Shown piece after piece: positions 19,696-28,908 of a stretch of 64,000 nucleotides of DNA. The notes below the pieces were generated by a model. The model saw only the letters and a program-made list of their open reading frames with translations. It was not told where the DNA came from and did not search any database. Each line of letters starts with the position of its first letter. Within the stretch, counting starts at the first letter, position 1. Made by a program: the position numbers and the translations under genes. The stretch comes from Acutalibacter muris. Lineage in GTDB: Bacteria; Bacillota; Clostridia; Oscillospirales; Acutalibacteraceae. The stretch spans positions 1-64,000 of the forward strand of contig NZ_CP021422.1 of the NCBI RefSeq assembly GCF_002201475.1, written 5' to 3'.

Positions 19696-21120
19696 ATGGC
19701 GAATATACAGGCAAGAAGAAACAAGGAGGGCCAGGTAATATCCTACAGCATCCGGGTTTATAGAGGGCGTGACCCTCAGTCAGGGAAACAGCTGACCCCG
19801 TTTTCACACACCTGGCGGGTGCCGGAGGGCTGGGGTGAAAAGCGGGCCAGGAGAGAGGCGGAGAAGCAGGCGGTGCTCTTTGAGCGGCAGTGCAGGCAGG
19901 ACCTGGTCTCAGGCGGCAGGCAGACCTTTGCGGAGTACGCGGAGTATGTGCTGATCTGCAAGACCACCATGGGCATGAAGCATCTGACGGAGATACACTA
20001 CCGGCAGAGCCTGAAAAGGGTGCTGCCAGTGCTGGGGCCCATGAAGCTGTGCGATATCAAGCCCCAGCATTTAAACCTGCTGTATCAGGCGCTTTCCTCG
20101 CCGGAGGCCAGAAATGATAACAGGAGGGAGGAGGTGAAGCCTGCCCTATGGAAGGCTTTGGAGGAGCGTGGCGTGATGGGCGACCTGCCGGCCAAGGGCG
20201 GGGGGCTTGTGAGCCTTGCAAGGCTGAGGGAGGGCAAGACGGTGAAGCCCGGTACGGCAAAACGGATAGCCGAGGCGCTGGACATACCTATGGGCGAGCT
20301 GTTCACCACAGTGTACAGCCAGCGCACGCTGAGCTCCCGGACGGTTATGAACTGCCATATGCTGGTGTCGGCGGTACTGGGACAGGCGGAGAAGGAAATG
20401 TTGATACCCTATAACCCCGCCAGGCGGGCCGTACTGCCAAGACGGGAATCGGGGGCGGACCCGAACTATTTTCAGGAGGACCAGGTGGGGGATATACTGA
20501 ACGCTTTAGAGAAGGAGCCGGTGAAGTGGCGGGCGGCGGTTAATCTGCTTTTAGCCTCAGGCTGCCGGAGGGGAGAACTGCTGGGGCTTAAATGGGACAA
20601 GGTGGATTGGGCCAGAAAGACCATCAGGATAGACTGCGCCATGCACTATGCCGCAGACAGGGGGCTGTTCGAGGGGCCGCCAAAGACGCGGGATTCCATA
20701 CGCACACTGGTGATACCCGAGGAGACCCTGGAGCTTCTTCGGGAACATAAGCTTTTACAGCAGGAGGAGAGCCTAAGCCAGGGGTCCAGGTGGAAGGAGT
20801 CGCCCTATATCTTTACCGGCGAGCACGGAGGGCCCATGAACCCCTCACAGCTGGGCAACTGGCTGACAAGGTTTGAAAAGCGGCATGGGCTCCCCCATCT
20901 AAATCCTCACGCCTTTCGTCATACTATGACAAGTTTGCTGCTTTTCAGCGGTGTGGACAGCATCAGCGTCAGCCACCGCCTGGGGCATTCCAGCGTGGCC
21001 ACCACCACAAACATCTACGGCCACCTTATGAAGCAGGCCGAGGAGCAGATAAGCGGCAGGATGGAGGAAATCATCAACCGGGCCAAAAACGCCTCTGCGG
21101 AGAAAAGGGAGGAGAGTTGA
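19696..21120 (+). CDS. Tyrosine recombinase/integrase with inserted XRE-like HTH
   Basis: A 474-residue site-specific recombinase. The N-terminal arm-binding-like domain (residues 1-75) and SAM-like core-binding region (76-135) are followed by the catalytic domain. Its likely catalytic residues are R291 (SGCRRGELL), H405 and R408 (PHAFRHT), H431 (LGHSS) and Y441 (NIYGHL). Between the SAM-like part and the catalytic part, residues about 148-204 look like a helix-turn-helix of the Cro/CI type (LARLREGKTVKPGTAKRIAE). I chose ATG 19696 because GGAG lies 8 bases upstream; TTG 19690 is too close. No excisionase or mobile cargo lies beside it. Its neighbour is the first SLH surface gene. Confidence 0.9.
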   Translation: MANIQARRNKEGQVISYSIRVYRGRDPQSGKQLTPFSHTWRVPEGWGEKRARREAEKQAVLFERQCRQDLVSGGRQTFAEYAEYVLICKTTMGMKHLTEIHYRQSLKRVLPVLGPMKLCDIKPQHLNLLYQALSSPEARNDNRREEVKPALWKALEERGVMGDLPAKGGGLVSLARLREGKTVKPGTAKRIAEALDIPMGELFTTVYSQRTLSSRTVMNCHMLVSAVLGQAEKEMLIPYNPARRAVLPRRESGADPNYFQEDQVGDILNALEKEPVKWRAAVNLLLASGCRRGELLGLKWDKVDWARKTIRIDCAMHYAADRGLFEGPPKTRDSIRTLVIPEETLELLREHKLLQQEESLSQGSRWKESPYIFTGEHGGPMNPSQLGNWLTRFEKRHGLPHLNPHAFRHTMTSLLLFSGVDSISVSHRLGHSSVATTTNIYGHLMKQAEEQISGRMEEIINRAKNASAEKREES

Positions 21121-21220
21121 AAAAATGTTGAATTTCCGGCTGAGATTTGAATTTGCACAGAGATGTGCAAAAATGTTGAATTTTGGCGAATCAAGGCGAA
21201 CTAGTTGAACAAAAGTTGAA
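21121..21220. repeat. Repeat cluster after the recombinase, candidate binding or att site
   Basis: A 15-bp direct repeat AAAAATGTTGAATTT lies at 21121-21135 and 21169-21183. Between them is a perfect inverted repeat, TTTGCACA and TGTGCAAA (21152-21159, 21164-21171). Two further GTTGAA copies follow around 21204-21220. This layout of short direct and inverted repeats beside an integrase gene resembles recombinase arm and core sites. No second matching site was noticed in the window. Confidence 0.5.
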
Positions 21221-21266
21221 TTAGAGCCCAAATACCCCAGGGCTTTTCAAGGCTTTGCCCACAATA

Positions 21267-21424
21267 GTAGTAGAATATAAATAACTTCCACTCGCCGGCA
21301 AAAAAAGAGCCGGACGAGAATCTAAAATTAAGAGGGTTGAAATCATGAACAAAAGCAAGTTCCTGAAGAGATCACTCGCGGCGCTGTTGGCCATACTGAT
21401 GGTCGCCACGATGATCCCGAGCGC
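21267..21424 (+). repeat. Shared 5' cassette, copy 1 (promoter, UTR hairpin, signal peptide)
   Basis: This 158-bp block matches 40478-40635 except for two compensating one-base indels in A/T runs. It begins sharply at GTAGTAGAAT, which holds a candidate -10 TAGAAT. It includes a 5'UTR stem-loop (CTCGCCGGC, an A-rich loop, GCCGGACGAG), the ribosome binding site GAGGG and the signal-peptide codons, and stops at GAGCGC. The sharp limits suggest exchange by recombination. Confidence 0.9.
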
Positions 21425-24400
21425 TTTTGCTGCGACAACTGAGCCTGATGTTATCAAGGTTCAGAATGTGGCGGTGGAATTCAGCGGCGACAGCGCCACT
21501 GTAAGCATCACCGCCCCCAACGGCACAGCGAGCGTGATCGAAAATGCGCTGAAGAACGTCACGTTCGAGCTGCGCAGCAAAAACGGCACTTCTGTAGGCA
21601 TCCTGGACAAGGACGGGAAGCAGAAGACCGTTGACCTGACCGGCTGGCCCGACGCGCCCGACGCGAAGCAGACCATAAACCTGCTTTCCTACGCCGTGAA
21701 GCCCGAGGGCACCTATTGGGGCGATTACACCGGCATTAAGCTGCGCATAATCCCCAAGACCGGCGACCCCGTTGACTACCCGCTGACCGTCAACGTCAGC
21801 GAGCGCAGCGCCAGCAGCAACACCGGCATCGACAAGATCGAGTCCACCCGTATAGTCGACGCCCGCATCGAGGGCCGCGATATCACCATCGTGAAGCCTG
21901 TGGGCACGACCAGCGACAAGGACGTTCTTGGCCTGAAGGCGGAGAATTTCAAGCTGGCAGGCGCTGGTGCAACGGTTGACTTCACTGTGAAAGCCCATAC
22001 TGTGAGCGGCGCCACTCAGAACGTTATCGAAAAGGTGACCGTCACTGCCGAAGATAAGTCCACAAAGACTTACGATGTCCATTACGAGATTGAGCCCATC
22101 TTTAATACCTTTACTCTGAAGGACATCGAGGTGGTTGATTACAGCGAAGTTGAGGATGGCATAACCGGCAACGAGTACGAGGGCACAGGCAAAAAAATTG
22201 TCACTGTTAAGGTTCCCTTCAATGCTTTCGACGATCTTCTTATCCCCTCCTTTACCACCTCCGAGCAGGTTATCAAGGTGACATCCAAGGCTATCACTGG
22301 CGGCAACGACAGCTTCACCCATGGCGATGGCGTGCTGTTTGACAAGTATGTTGGAACAACCAGCGGAGTGGCTGTCTGGGCCTATGGAGCCAACAACGCA
22401 GAAGCCAATACGCCCCCGAAGGTAACACACAAAAACGGCGAAAATTTCAAGTTCGACGTTCAGACAAACGTTTCTTCTCTGTATGATAACGATGCAAGTG
22501 ACGCAAATACAGGCGAAATAACTGTTAAGTTCATACCTGTGAAAAACACCAAGGCTGAGCTGACCGGCGTGGATGTTGGCAATGCAAACGGCGCAGATAC
22601 TTACAGCCAGGGCATTGTTAAAATTGACAGCACCAACGCCAGCGTTATCGTGGGCGAAATTCCCAACAAGAACCTCGAAGATACTGATAACAACAAGGAT
22701 AATCCTCGTGTTGTCGAGCTCACCACCCGCGATGTGGAGCTCCATGTTTCCACCAACGCCACTGTCACCATCCTCAATCCCGACGGCCTTAATGAAGACG
22801 ACAGCAATGTGATTAGTGACTACAAAGATGATACCAAGGCTGCGGAAATCTATGCTGGCACTAGTGAACCCATGATTAAAAGTGGCGATATTAAAAATCC
22901 TGATGGCATTGCGGACAATGACGGCATTGTGGTTTTGAGCAATGTTAACCTCCGCAAATACCACAGCACCCCCATGCGCATCCTCGTAACCTCTGAGGAC
23001 GGCAGCACCAACACCGAGTACCGTGTCAACTTCAATGGTACTCCCGAGGGCAAGGCGGAAATCAAGACCGTAACACTGCACGGCAAGGCTGGTACTGCGG
23101 CTGCAGGGACCACCGTTGTCTCTGAGCAGGATAAGGAAGGAAATATAATCCTTCGTGTGCCGTACGACAAAACTGTTGCGAACAAAATAGCCGCGAACAC
23201 ACATGCTTGGACTGACTTGGTGGGCCTCTATGATAAAGTGACTGTTGATGCCAGTGTGGGCGCAACAACTTCAATTATGGATACATTTAATAGCGCTAAC
23301 CACATATTAATAAGTGAGGGGACTGCTTTGCCGACGTCCGGCATGAGCGGATCTGATGGCACAGTTAGTGTTGATTACGGAAGTTTTGGCTTTGTCCTGC
23401 ATTCTTCCTTTACATTAGGCCATGGAGATTCAGCTGGTGCTGCAACTCATCCTGCTGATGAGTCCGTGACCAAAGTGGGTATCTATATGCTGCCACCTTC
23501 CGAGACTGCCAACATTACCGAGATTACCCTGACCGAAGAGGAAGAGCTGTATAAGGTTGCTAACAACGACAGCGCGAAAATCACTGGAGTTATCAACCAC
23601 AACAACAACACCATCAGGCTGAATGTTCCCTACAGCTTCAATAGGGACAAGGACGGCGATACTATAGGTACTGGTACTTCTCTGTATCTGTATGATTGGG
23701 AGTTTAATGGCGAGAAGCTGGATGGCGAGAATGGCACGGCCGCTACCGCTAAGGGCGAGTTTGTCTATGACCTCGCTTGCTTGGAGAACCAGACTACAGC
23801 TTCCCATACCCTGGAAAAGCTCGTGACTCTGAAAGAGAGCGAGATTACTTCTCTCGCAAATGTGTTAAAGTTTAAACCTGCGCGTGGAACTGGAAACGTT
23901 ATCACAGTATGGAGCGAGGAGGATGCCGCCGGTTCCGCAACTCAGGACTACATCGTTTACGCCGTGCGTGCGAACGCCAGCGATGAGAGCAAGCTGAATA
24001 GTGTTGGCGCGACTGCTCCTGTAAGCGTGGCGCTGGACACCAAGGTTGAGAAGCTGAACCGCTTTATCATCACTGTTCCCGAGAACTACGACAGTGCTGA
24101 GGGCGTCAACAGCGCTTCCGAGTTCGAGCTGAGCTTTGCTGACCGCAGCGCGCATTCCACCGTTAAGAACGGCCAGACCACTTGGGTCGGCAGGGGCGAG
24201 AATACCGCCAAGTTCAAGGTGGTAAACGGCAAGCTGTACTTTAAGAATCAGCCCGCCAACCTGACCGATGGCCGCGTGATCCACTTTACCGTCGTGGCCG
24301 AGGATGGCACCAGCACTGGCGCTTATGAGTTTGAGATCCGTACCACCGAGCCCAACAACGATGCTACAGTCAGCAGCGTTATGGTAGACGATACCCTGAT

Positions 24401-25220
24401 CTTCACCCAGGAGGGTAATAACTTCGTGGTGAAGAACCTGGAGGACGACGAGAATTACGATGAGACTAAGCTGCCCATTATTGTCAACACCACCGACCCT
24501 GCCGCCACTGTGACCGTTGATGGGAAGGAGTACAGGTTCGAGTGGGGCGTTGGCTCCAATATTACCGTTGACCTGAGCGAGGGCAAGACCGTTCCTATGG
24601 TCGTAACCGCTGCCGACGGTAAGACTACCGCCAACTACACCCTGTCCATGGCTTCCAGTACGGTTACCCCGCCTGATCCCTGGACCAACCCCTTCACCGA
24701 CGTGAAGGAGGGCGACTGGTACTATGACGCTGTGAAGTATGTGAACCAGAACGGCCTGATGGATGGCACTTCTGCCACCAAGTTCAGCCCCCGCGTCAAC
24801 CTGACCCGTGCTCAGTTTGCTCAGATTCTGTATAACGCAGAGGGCAACCCCGACGTGACCTGGACCGATAAGTTCAGCGACGTGAAGGAGGGTGCTTGGT
24901 ACGCCAACGCGGTTATCTGGGCCGCCGAGAACAACGTCCTCGCCGGTTACGCCAACGGCACCGCCCGTCCCAACAGCATAGTTACACGCGAGGATCTTGT
25001 GAGCCTGCTGTGGCGCTACGCGGGCAAGCCCGCTCCCACCGGCACTACTCTGGACTTCTCCGACGCGAGCAAGGTCAGCAGCTATGCTAAGGACGCCCTG
25101 CTCTGGGCCGTTGAGAACAAGATCATAAGCGGCAGAGCTAATGGTGAACTTGACCCCAAGGGCAATGCTCAGAGGGCCGAAGCCGCTCAGATGCTGATGC
25201 AGTATTTCAGCAATAAATAA
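21345..25220 (+). CDS. SLH-domain surface protein 1
   Basis: A 1291-residue secreted protein. Residues 1-29 form a signal peptide with cleavage after AFA. A long region of beta-sandwich-like repeats follows, ending with a cadherin-like module near residues 1010-1110 (DATVSSVMVDD). Three S-layer homology domains occupy about 1115-1291 (NPFTDVKEGDWYYDAVKYVN, FSDVKEGAWYANAVIWAAE, AKDALLWAVENKIISGRA). SLH domains usually bind secondary cell-wall polymer, so it is probably an S-layer or cell-wall array protein. Codon choice is strongly biased to ATC, AAG and CGC/CGT, consistent with high expression. The 5' and 3' parts are shared with the other two SLH genes; the middle is unique. Confidence 0.88.
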   Translation: MNKSKFLKRSLAALLAILMVATMIPSAFAATTEPDVIKVQNVAVEFSGDSATVSITAPNGTASVIENALKNVTFELRSKNGTSVGILDKDGKQKTVDLTGWPDAPDAKQTINLLSYAVKPEGTYWGDYTGIKLRIIPKTGDPVDYPLTVNVSERSASSNTGIDKIESTRIVDARIEGRDITIVKPVGTTSDKDVLGLKAENFKLAGAGATVDFTVKAHTVSGATQNVIEKVTVTAEDKSTKTYDVHYEIEPIFNTFTLKDIEVVDYSEVEDGITGNEYEGTGKKIVTVKVPFNAFDDLLIPSFTTSEQVIKVTSKAITGGNDSFTHGDGVLFDKYVGTTSGVAVWAYGANNAEANTPPKVTHKNGENFKFDVQTNVSSLYDNDASDANTGEITVKFIPVKNTKAELTGVDVGNANGADTYSQGIVKIDSTNASVIVGEIPNKNLEDTDNNKDNPRVVELTTRDVELHVSTNATVTILNPDGLNEDDSNVISDYKDDTKAAEIYAGTSEPMIKSGDIKNPDGIADNDGIVVLSNVNLRKYHSTPMRILVTSEDGSTNTEYRVNFNGTPEGKAEIKTVTLHGKAGTAAAGTTVVSEQDKEGNIILRVPYDKTVANKIAANTHAWTDLVGLYDKVTVDASVGATTSIMDTFNSANHILISEGTALPTSGMSGSDGTVSVDYGSFGFVLHSSFTLGHGDSAGAATHPADESVTKVGIYMLPPSETANITEITLTEEEELYKVANNDSAKITGVINHNNNTIRLNVPYSFNRDKDGDTIGTGTSLYLYDWEFNGEKLDGENGTAATAKGEFVYDLACLENQTTASHTLEKLVTLKESEITSLANVLKFKPARGTGNVITVWSEEDAAGSATQDYIVYAVRANASDESKLNSVGATAPVSVALDTKVEKLNRFIITVPENYDSAEGVNSASEFELSFADRSAHSTVKNGQTTWVGRGENTAKFKVVNGKLYFKNQPANLTDGRVIHFTVVAEDGTSTGAYEFEIRTTEPNNDATVSSVMVDDTLIFTQEGNNFVVKNLEDDENYDETKLPIIVNTTDPAATVTVDGKEYRFEWGVGSNITVDLSEGKTVPMVVTAADGKTTANYTLSMASSTVTPPDPWTNPFTDVKEGDWYYDAVKYVNQNGLMDGTSATKFSPRVNLTRAQFAQILYNAEGNPDVTWTDKFSDVKEGAWYANAVIWAAENNVLAGYANGTARPNSIVTREDLVSLLWRYAGKPAPTGTTLDFSDASKVSSYAKDALLWAVENKIISGRANGELDPKGNAQRAEAAQMLMQYFSNK

Positions 25221-25299
25221 GGTTTCAACTCACCTAAATTTTATGATTACCCCATAAAGGCGAAGGGGGCGGAGTTTTCCGCCCTCTTTGCTGTTGGTT
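24780..25299 (+). repeat. SLH plus terminator block, copy 1 of an inverted pair
   Basis: These 520 bp (from AAGTTCAGCCC in the first SLH domain to CTGTTGGTT beyond the terminator) match the reverse complement of 32427-32946 almost exactly. I saw one difference, T versus C in the GGTGCTTGGTACGCC segment. The pair flanks about 7 kb. Confidence 0.92.
25263..25289 (+). terminator. Terminator of SLH gene 1
   Basis: Arms AAGGGGGCGGA and TCCGCCCTCTT (25263-25273, 25278-25288) are part of the 87-bp 3' block present after all three SLH genes. The T run is short. Confidence 0.75.
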
Positions 25300-25323
25300 G
25301 TGGACAAAGCCGAGATTTTTGAA

Positions 25324-25352
25324 TTGACACCGCCTCTTGGCGGCGCTATAAT
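25324..25352 (+). promoter_or_regulatory. Consensus promoter with palindromic spacer for the GH35 gene
   Basis: TTGACA (25324-25329) and TATAAT (25347-25352) are perfect consensus boxes 17 bases apart. The spacer contains the inverted repeat CCGCC, TCTT, GGCGG (25330-25343), which could be the operator of a sugar-responsive repressor. Confidence 0.85.
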
Positions 25353-25380
25353 GAGAGTAATAAATATAAGGAGGACAGCC

Positions 25381-27123
25381 ATGAAATTTGAAGTGAGAGA
25401 CCGCTTTTATATGGACGACGAACCGTTCAAAATTATTTCCGGGTCCATACACTACTTCCGCGTGGTGCCCGAATACTGGCGCGATCGGCTGGAGAAGCTG
25501 AAGGCTCTGGGCTGCAATACCGTGGAGACTTACATAGCCTGGAATATGCACGAGCCAGAGAAGGGCCGGTTCCGCTTTGACGGTATGCTGGACGTGGAGC
25601 GGTTTGTAAAGCTTGCGGGGGAGCTGGGGCTTTACGTGATACTGCGTCCCTCGCCGTATATCTGCGCTGAGTGGGAGCTAGGCGGGCTGCCCCCCTGGCT
25701 GCTTTCAGAAGACGGTATGCGTTTTAGGGTGTACTACCCGCCATATCTCAAGCATGTGCGGGAGTATTATGAGGTGCTTATGGCAAAGCTTCGACCCCTG
25801 CAAATAGACCAGGGCGGCCCGGTGATAATGATGCAGATAGAAAACGAGTACGGTTCCTACGCCAATGACAAGAAATATCTCGAGTGGCTGAGGGACCTTA
25901 TGCGGGAGCTTGGCATTACAGTGCCCCTATGCACCTCCGACGGTCCCACTCATGATATGCTTCATGGCGGCACCATAGACGGTGTACTTGCCACAGCAAA
26001 TTTTGGCTCCCGGGTAGAGGAGGCCTTTGGGTATCTTTCAAAGTTCCGGCCAAATTCCCCACTGATGTGTATGGAGTTCTGGATAGGCTGGTTTGACGCC
26101 TGGGGCAATGAGAAGCATATGATCGGCGACTTGGAAATGGCCGAAGGAGAGCTCGATAAGATGCTGGAGCTGGGCAATGTGAACTTTTATATGTTCGAGG
26201 GCGGCACTAACTTTGGCTTTATGAACGGCGCGAATTATTACGAAGGCCTGACCCCGGATGTGACCTCTTACGACTACGACGCCATACTTACCGAGGACGG
26301 TCAGATCACCGAGAAATACCGGCGCTTTAAAAAAATTATCGGGAAGTATCGGGAAATACCGAAGATAGAACTTACCACAGATATAAAGCGTATCGATTAT
26401 GGTGTGCTGCCTGTGCAGGAGAAGGTAAGCCTGTTTTCCGTGCTGGAGGAGCTGAGCGCGCCTATAGAGAACACCTTCCCCCAGCCCATGGAAAAGCTGG
26501 GACAGAGCTATGGCTATATCCTCTATCACACTGATTTGCGCACTGAGGAGCATTTGCGCCGTTTACAGCTGCGCGGCGCAAACGATCGCGCCCAGGTGTT
26601 TGTGGACAAAAAGCCTGTGGTAACCCTTATGGACAAGGAGCTTTTGGAGGAGCGGGAGCTGGACGTAAGCTTTGACCGCGGTGCGGATATGGATATCCTG
26701 GTGGAAAATCTTGGCCGGGTGAACTTTGCCCTTCGGCTTGAGGAACAGCGAAAGGGAATTAGCGGCGGGGTCTGGCTCAATGGCCATTGGCATAATGGCT
26801 GGAGGCAGTATCCTCTGCCTCTGGACAACCTGGATAAGCTTGACTTTTCCAAGGACTATCAGGAGGGGCTGCCGGCTTTCTACCGCTTCACCTTTGAGGC
26901 CGCTGAAACAGGCGATACCTTCCTCGATTTTGCGGGCTGGGGCAAGGGCGTTGTCTTTGTAAACGGCGTGAACCTGGGGCGTTTCTGGGATATCGGCCCC
27001 CAAAAGCGGCTTTACCTTCCGGGCCCGCTTCTCAAGGACGGAAGCAACGAGATAATATTATTCGAGACCGAGGGCCGGGCCGGTGCGTCTATAGCACTAC
27101 GGAATGAGCCGGATATCGGCTAA
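25381..27123 (+). CDS. Beta-galactosidase, GH35 family
   Basis: A 580-residue glycoside hydrolase family 35 enzyme that releases terminal beta-galactose. The acid/base Glu156 is in QIENEYGSY and the nucleophile Glu232 in MEFWIGWFDAWG. The N-terminal TIM barrel is followed by beta-domains with the C-terminal ending pattern LGRFWDIGPQKRLYLPGP. There is no signal peptide, so it should act in the cytoplasm on imported oligosaccharides. I chose ATG 25381 because AAGGAGG lies upstream and the family starts here. It sits under a consensus promoter and begins a glycoside module with GH51, GH127 and AraD. Confidence 0.93.
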   Translation: MKFEVRDRFYMDDEPFKIISGSIHYFRVVPEYWRDRLEKLKALGCNTVETYIAWNMHEPEKGRFRFDGMLDVERFVKLAGELGLYVILRPSPYICAEWELGGLPPWLLSEDGMRFRVYYPPYLKHVREYYEVLMAKLRPLQIDQGGPVIMMQIENEYGSYANDKKYLEWLRDLMRELGITVPLCTSDGPTHDMLHGGTIDGVLATANFGSRVEEAFGYLSKFRPNSPLMCMEFWIGWFDAWGNEKHMIGDLEMAEGELDKMLELGNVNFYMFEGGTNFGFMNGANYYEGLTPDVTSYDYDAILTEDGQITEKYRRFKKIIGKYREIPKIELTTDIKRIDYGVLPVQEKVSLFSVLEELSAPIENTFPQPMEKLGQSYGYILYHTDLRTEEHLRRLQLRGANDRAQVFVDKKPVVTLMDKELLEERELDVSFDRGADMDILVENLGRVNFALRLEEQRKGISGGVWLNGHWHNGWRQYPLPLDNLDKLDFSKDYQEGLPAFYRFTFEAAETGDTFLDFAGWGKGVVFVNGVNLGRFWDIGPQKRLYLPGPLLKDGSNEIILFETEGRAGASIALRNEPDIG

Positions 27124-27155
27124 GAAGTCATTTTTGGATAAGGAAATGGGTTAGT

Positions 27156-27323
27156 ATGAATACGGAAGTTGAGGTTTTTGAATTCGAGGCCCCGGTATTT
27201 ACCCCCCAGCCCCAGCCGCCCGGATTAGGTATCCTGCGCAGTATTATACTAGTGCTGATGGTTATGGTGGGTTTTGCGGAGGCCCTGCTGATAGCAGGTA
27301 TTGCGCTTAATATTTTTCACTGA
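27156..27323 (+). CDS. Small single-pass membrane protein
   Basis: A 55-residue frame starts at ATG 27156, with AAGGA about 11 bases upstream. The acidic N-terminus is followed by a Pro/Gln stretch (TPQPQPPG) and one hydrophobic helix (ILRSIILVLMVMVGF and onward to NIFH). It fills the gap between the GH35 gene and a terminator. No family is recognised. Coding is supported by length, composition and spacing but not by any homology I can see. Confidence 0.5.
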   Translation: MNTEVEVFEFEAPVFTPQPQPPGLGILRSIILVLMVMVGFAEALLIAGIALNIFH

Positions 27324-27337
27324 TATAAATATTACAG

Positions 27338-27370
27338 ACGGTCCCGCTTTTTATGAGCGGGACCGTTTTT
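27338..27370 (+). terminator. Terminator after the GH35/small protein unit
   Basis: The 11-bp arms ACGGTCCCGCT and AGCGGGACCGT (27338-27348, 27356-27366) are followed by TTTT. Confidence 0.9.
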
Positions 27371-27374
27371 CCTG

Positions 27375-27402
27375 TTGACTTTTCCCCGAATTGCGGTACA
27401 AT
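27375..27402 (+). promoter_or_regulatory. Promoter of the GH51 gene
   Basis: TTGACT (27375-27380) and TACAAT (27397-27402) are 16 bases apart, 27 bases before the GH51 ATG, which follows AAAAAGGAGG. Confidence 0.75.
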
Positions 27403-27429
27403 AAAATTACAAAAAGGAGGTAATTATAT

Positions 27430-28908
27430 ATGGCAAAAGCAATAGTAAACGCAAATCGATCAAAGGGGCATATCAACAGAAATATCTATGGCCACTTCGC
27501 CGAGCATCTGGGCCGCTGTATCTATAACGGCATATATGTCGGTGAAGCTTCCAGCATTCCCAATCTCAATGGTATGCGCACCGACGTTGTGGCAGCCTTG
27601 AAAAAGATGGGTATCCCGGTGCTGCGCTGGCCGGGCGGCTGCTTTGCGGATACCTACCACTGGCGTGACGGTATCGGCCCAAAGGAGAGCCGTAAGAAGA
27701 TAGTGAACACCAACTGGGGCGGGGTCACCGAGGACAACTCCTTCGGCACCCATGAGTTTTTGGAGCTCTGCCGCCAGCTGGAATGCGAGCCCTACATATC
27801 CGGCAACGTGGGCAGCGGCACGGTGCAGGAGTTCTCAGACTGGGTGGAATACTGTAATATGGGCGGGCAGTCCCCCATGGCGGAGGAGCGCAGGAGCAAC
27901 GGCCAGGAGGGGCCCTGGAACGTGAAGTATTGGGGCATAGGCAACGAAGCCTGGGGCTGCGGGGGCAATATGCGCCCGGAGTTCTATGCTGACCTCTGTC
28001 GCCAGTATTCCACTTACCTGCGCAACTATGACACTGAACACCCCATCTATAAGATAGCCTCTGGCGCCAGCGAGGGGGACTATAACTGGACAAAGGTGAT
28101 AATGGAGAGGGCCGGACGCTTTATAGATGCGGTGAGCCTGCACTACTACACCCTTCCCCGCACAGGGGACTGGACCGATAAGGGACCGGCCACCGGGTTC
28201 CCGCGCAGCGAGTATTACTCCACTCTCCGCAAGACCTTCTATATGGAGGAGCTGGTGGAGAATCATAGCCGTATTATAAAGCAATATCAAGGAGATAGAA
28301 AGATAGGCCTATGCGTTGACGAGTGGGGCACCTGGTTCGATGTGGAGCCTGGAACCAACCCCGGCTTTCTGTACCAGCAGAACACCATGCGGGACGCTTT
28401 AGTGTCGGCTGTCAATCTCAACATCTTCAACAACCATTGTGATACGGTGGTAATGGCCAATATCGCCCAGACTGTAAACGTGCTCCAGGCCGTTATACTG
28501 ACGGAAGGGGAGAAGCTGCTGCTGACCCCCACTTACCATGTGTTTGAGATGTATAAGGGCCATCAGGACGCCAGACAACTGGAGAGCTATGTGGAGACCA
28601 CCCTTACCGGCGAGGGGGAGGACCAGGTGCCGAACCTTCACATCTCCGCCAGCGAGGGTAAAGAGGGGGTGCTGGTGACCATAGCCAACCTCAGCGACAC
28701 AGACAGCGCGGAGCTGGACTGCGCCCTTACTGGCATTGGCAGAGCCGCAAGTGTAGAGGGCCGGGTACTGACGGGCCCCTGTGGAGCTTACAATGACTTT
28801 GGGGCGGAGGAGACCGTCAGGCCCTCCCACCTTGCTGCTGAAATTACTGATGGTGGATTTAAGGCTGTCCTGCCCGCCTGTTCTGTTGCGGCATTTACAG
28901 TAAGATGA
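27430..28908 (+). CDS. abfA: Alpha-L-arabinofuranosidase, GH51 family
   Basis: A 492-residue GH51 enzyme that removes alpha-L-arabinofuranosyl groups from arabinan or arabinoxylan oligosaccharides. The acid/base Glu173 is in [13 protein letters not shown] and the nucleophile Glu298 in [32 protein letters not shown] is the family signature. There is no signal peptide, so it is probably cytoplasmic. The end overlaps the start of the following DUF6171-like gene by 4 bases. Confidence 0.94.
   Translation: MAKAIVNANRSKGHINRNIYGHFAEHLGRCIYNGIYVGEASSIPNLNGMRTDVVAALKKMGIPVLRWPGGCFADTYHWRDGIGPKESRKKIVNTNWGGVTEDNSFGTHEFLELCRQLECEPYISGNVGSGTVQEFSDWVEYCNMGGQSPMAEERRSNGQEGPWNVKYWGIGNEAWGCGGNMRPEFYADLCRQYSTYLRNYDTEHPIYKIASGASEGDYNWTKVIMERAGRFIDAVSLHYYTLPRTGDWTDKGPATGFPRSEYYSTLRKTFYMEELVENHSRIIKQYQGDRKIGLCVDEWGTWFDVEPGTNPGFLYQQNTMRDALVSAVNLNIFNNHCDTVVMANIAQTVNVLQAVILTEGEKLLLTPTYHVFEMYKGHQDARQLESYVETTLTGEGEDQVPNLHISASEGKEGVLVTIANLSDTDSAELDCALTGIGRAASVEGRVLTGPCGAYNDFGAEETVRPSHLAAEITDGGFKAVLPACSVAAFTVR

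Noticed and set aside
19690-21120. A complete phage or conjugative element starting at the recombinase
   Set aside because: No structural, relaxase, replication or excisionase genes lie on either side.
21372-23204. A 610-codon minus-strand frame opposite SLH gene 1
   Set aside because: Low-complexity mirror of strongly biased codons; a similar mirror frame exists opposite SLH gene 3, showing it is a codon-bias artefact.
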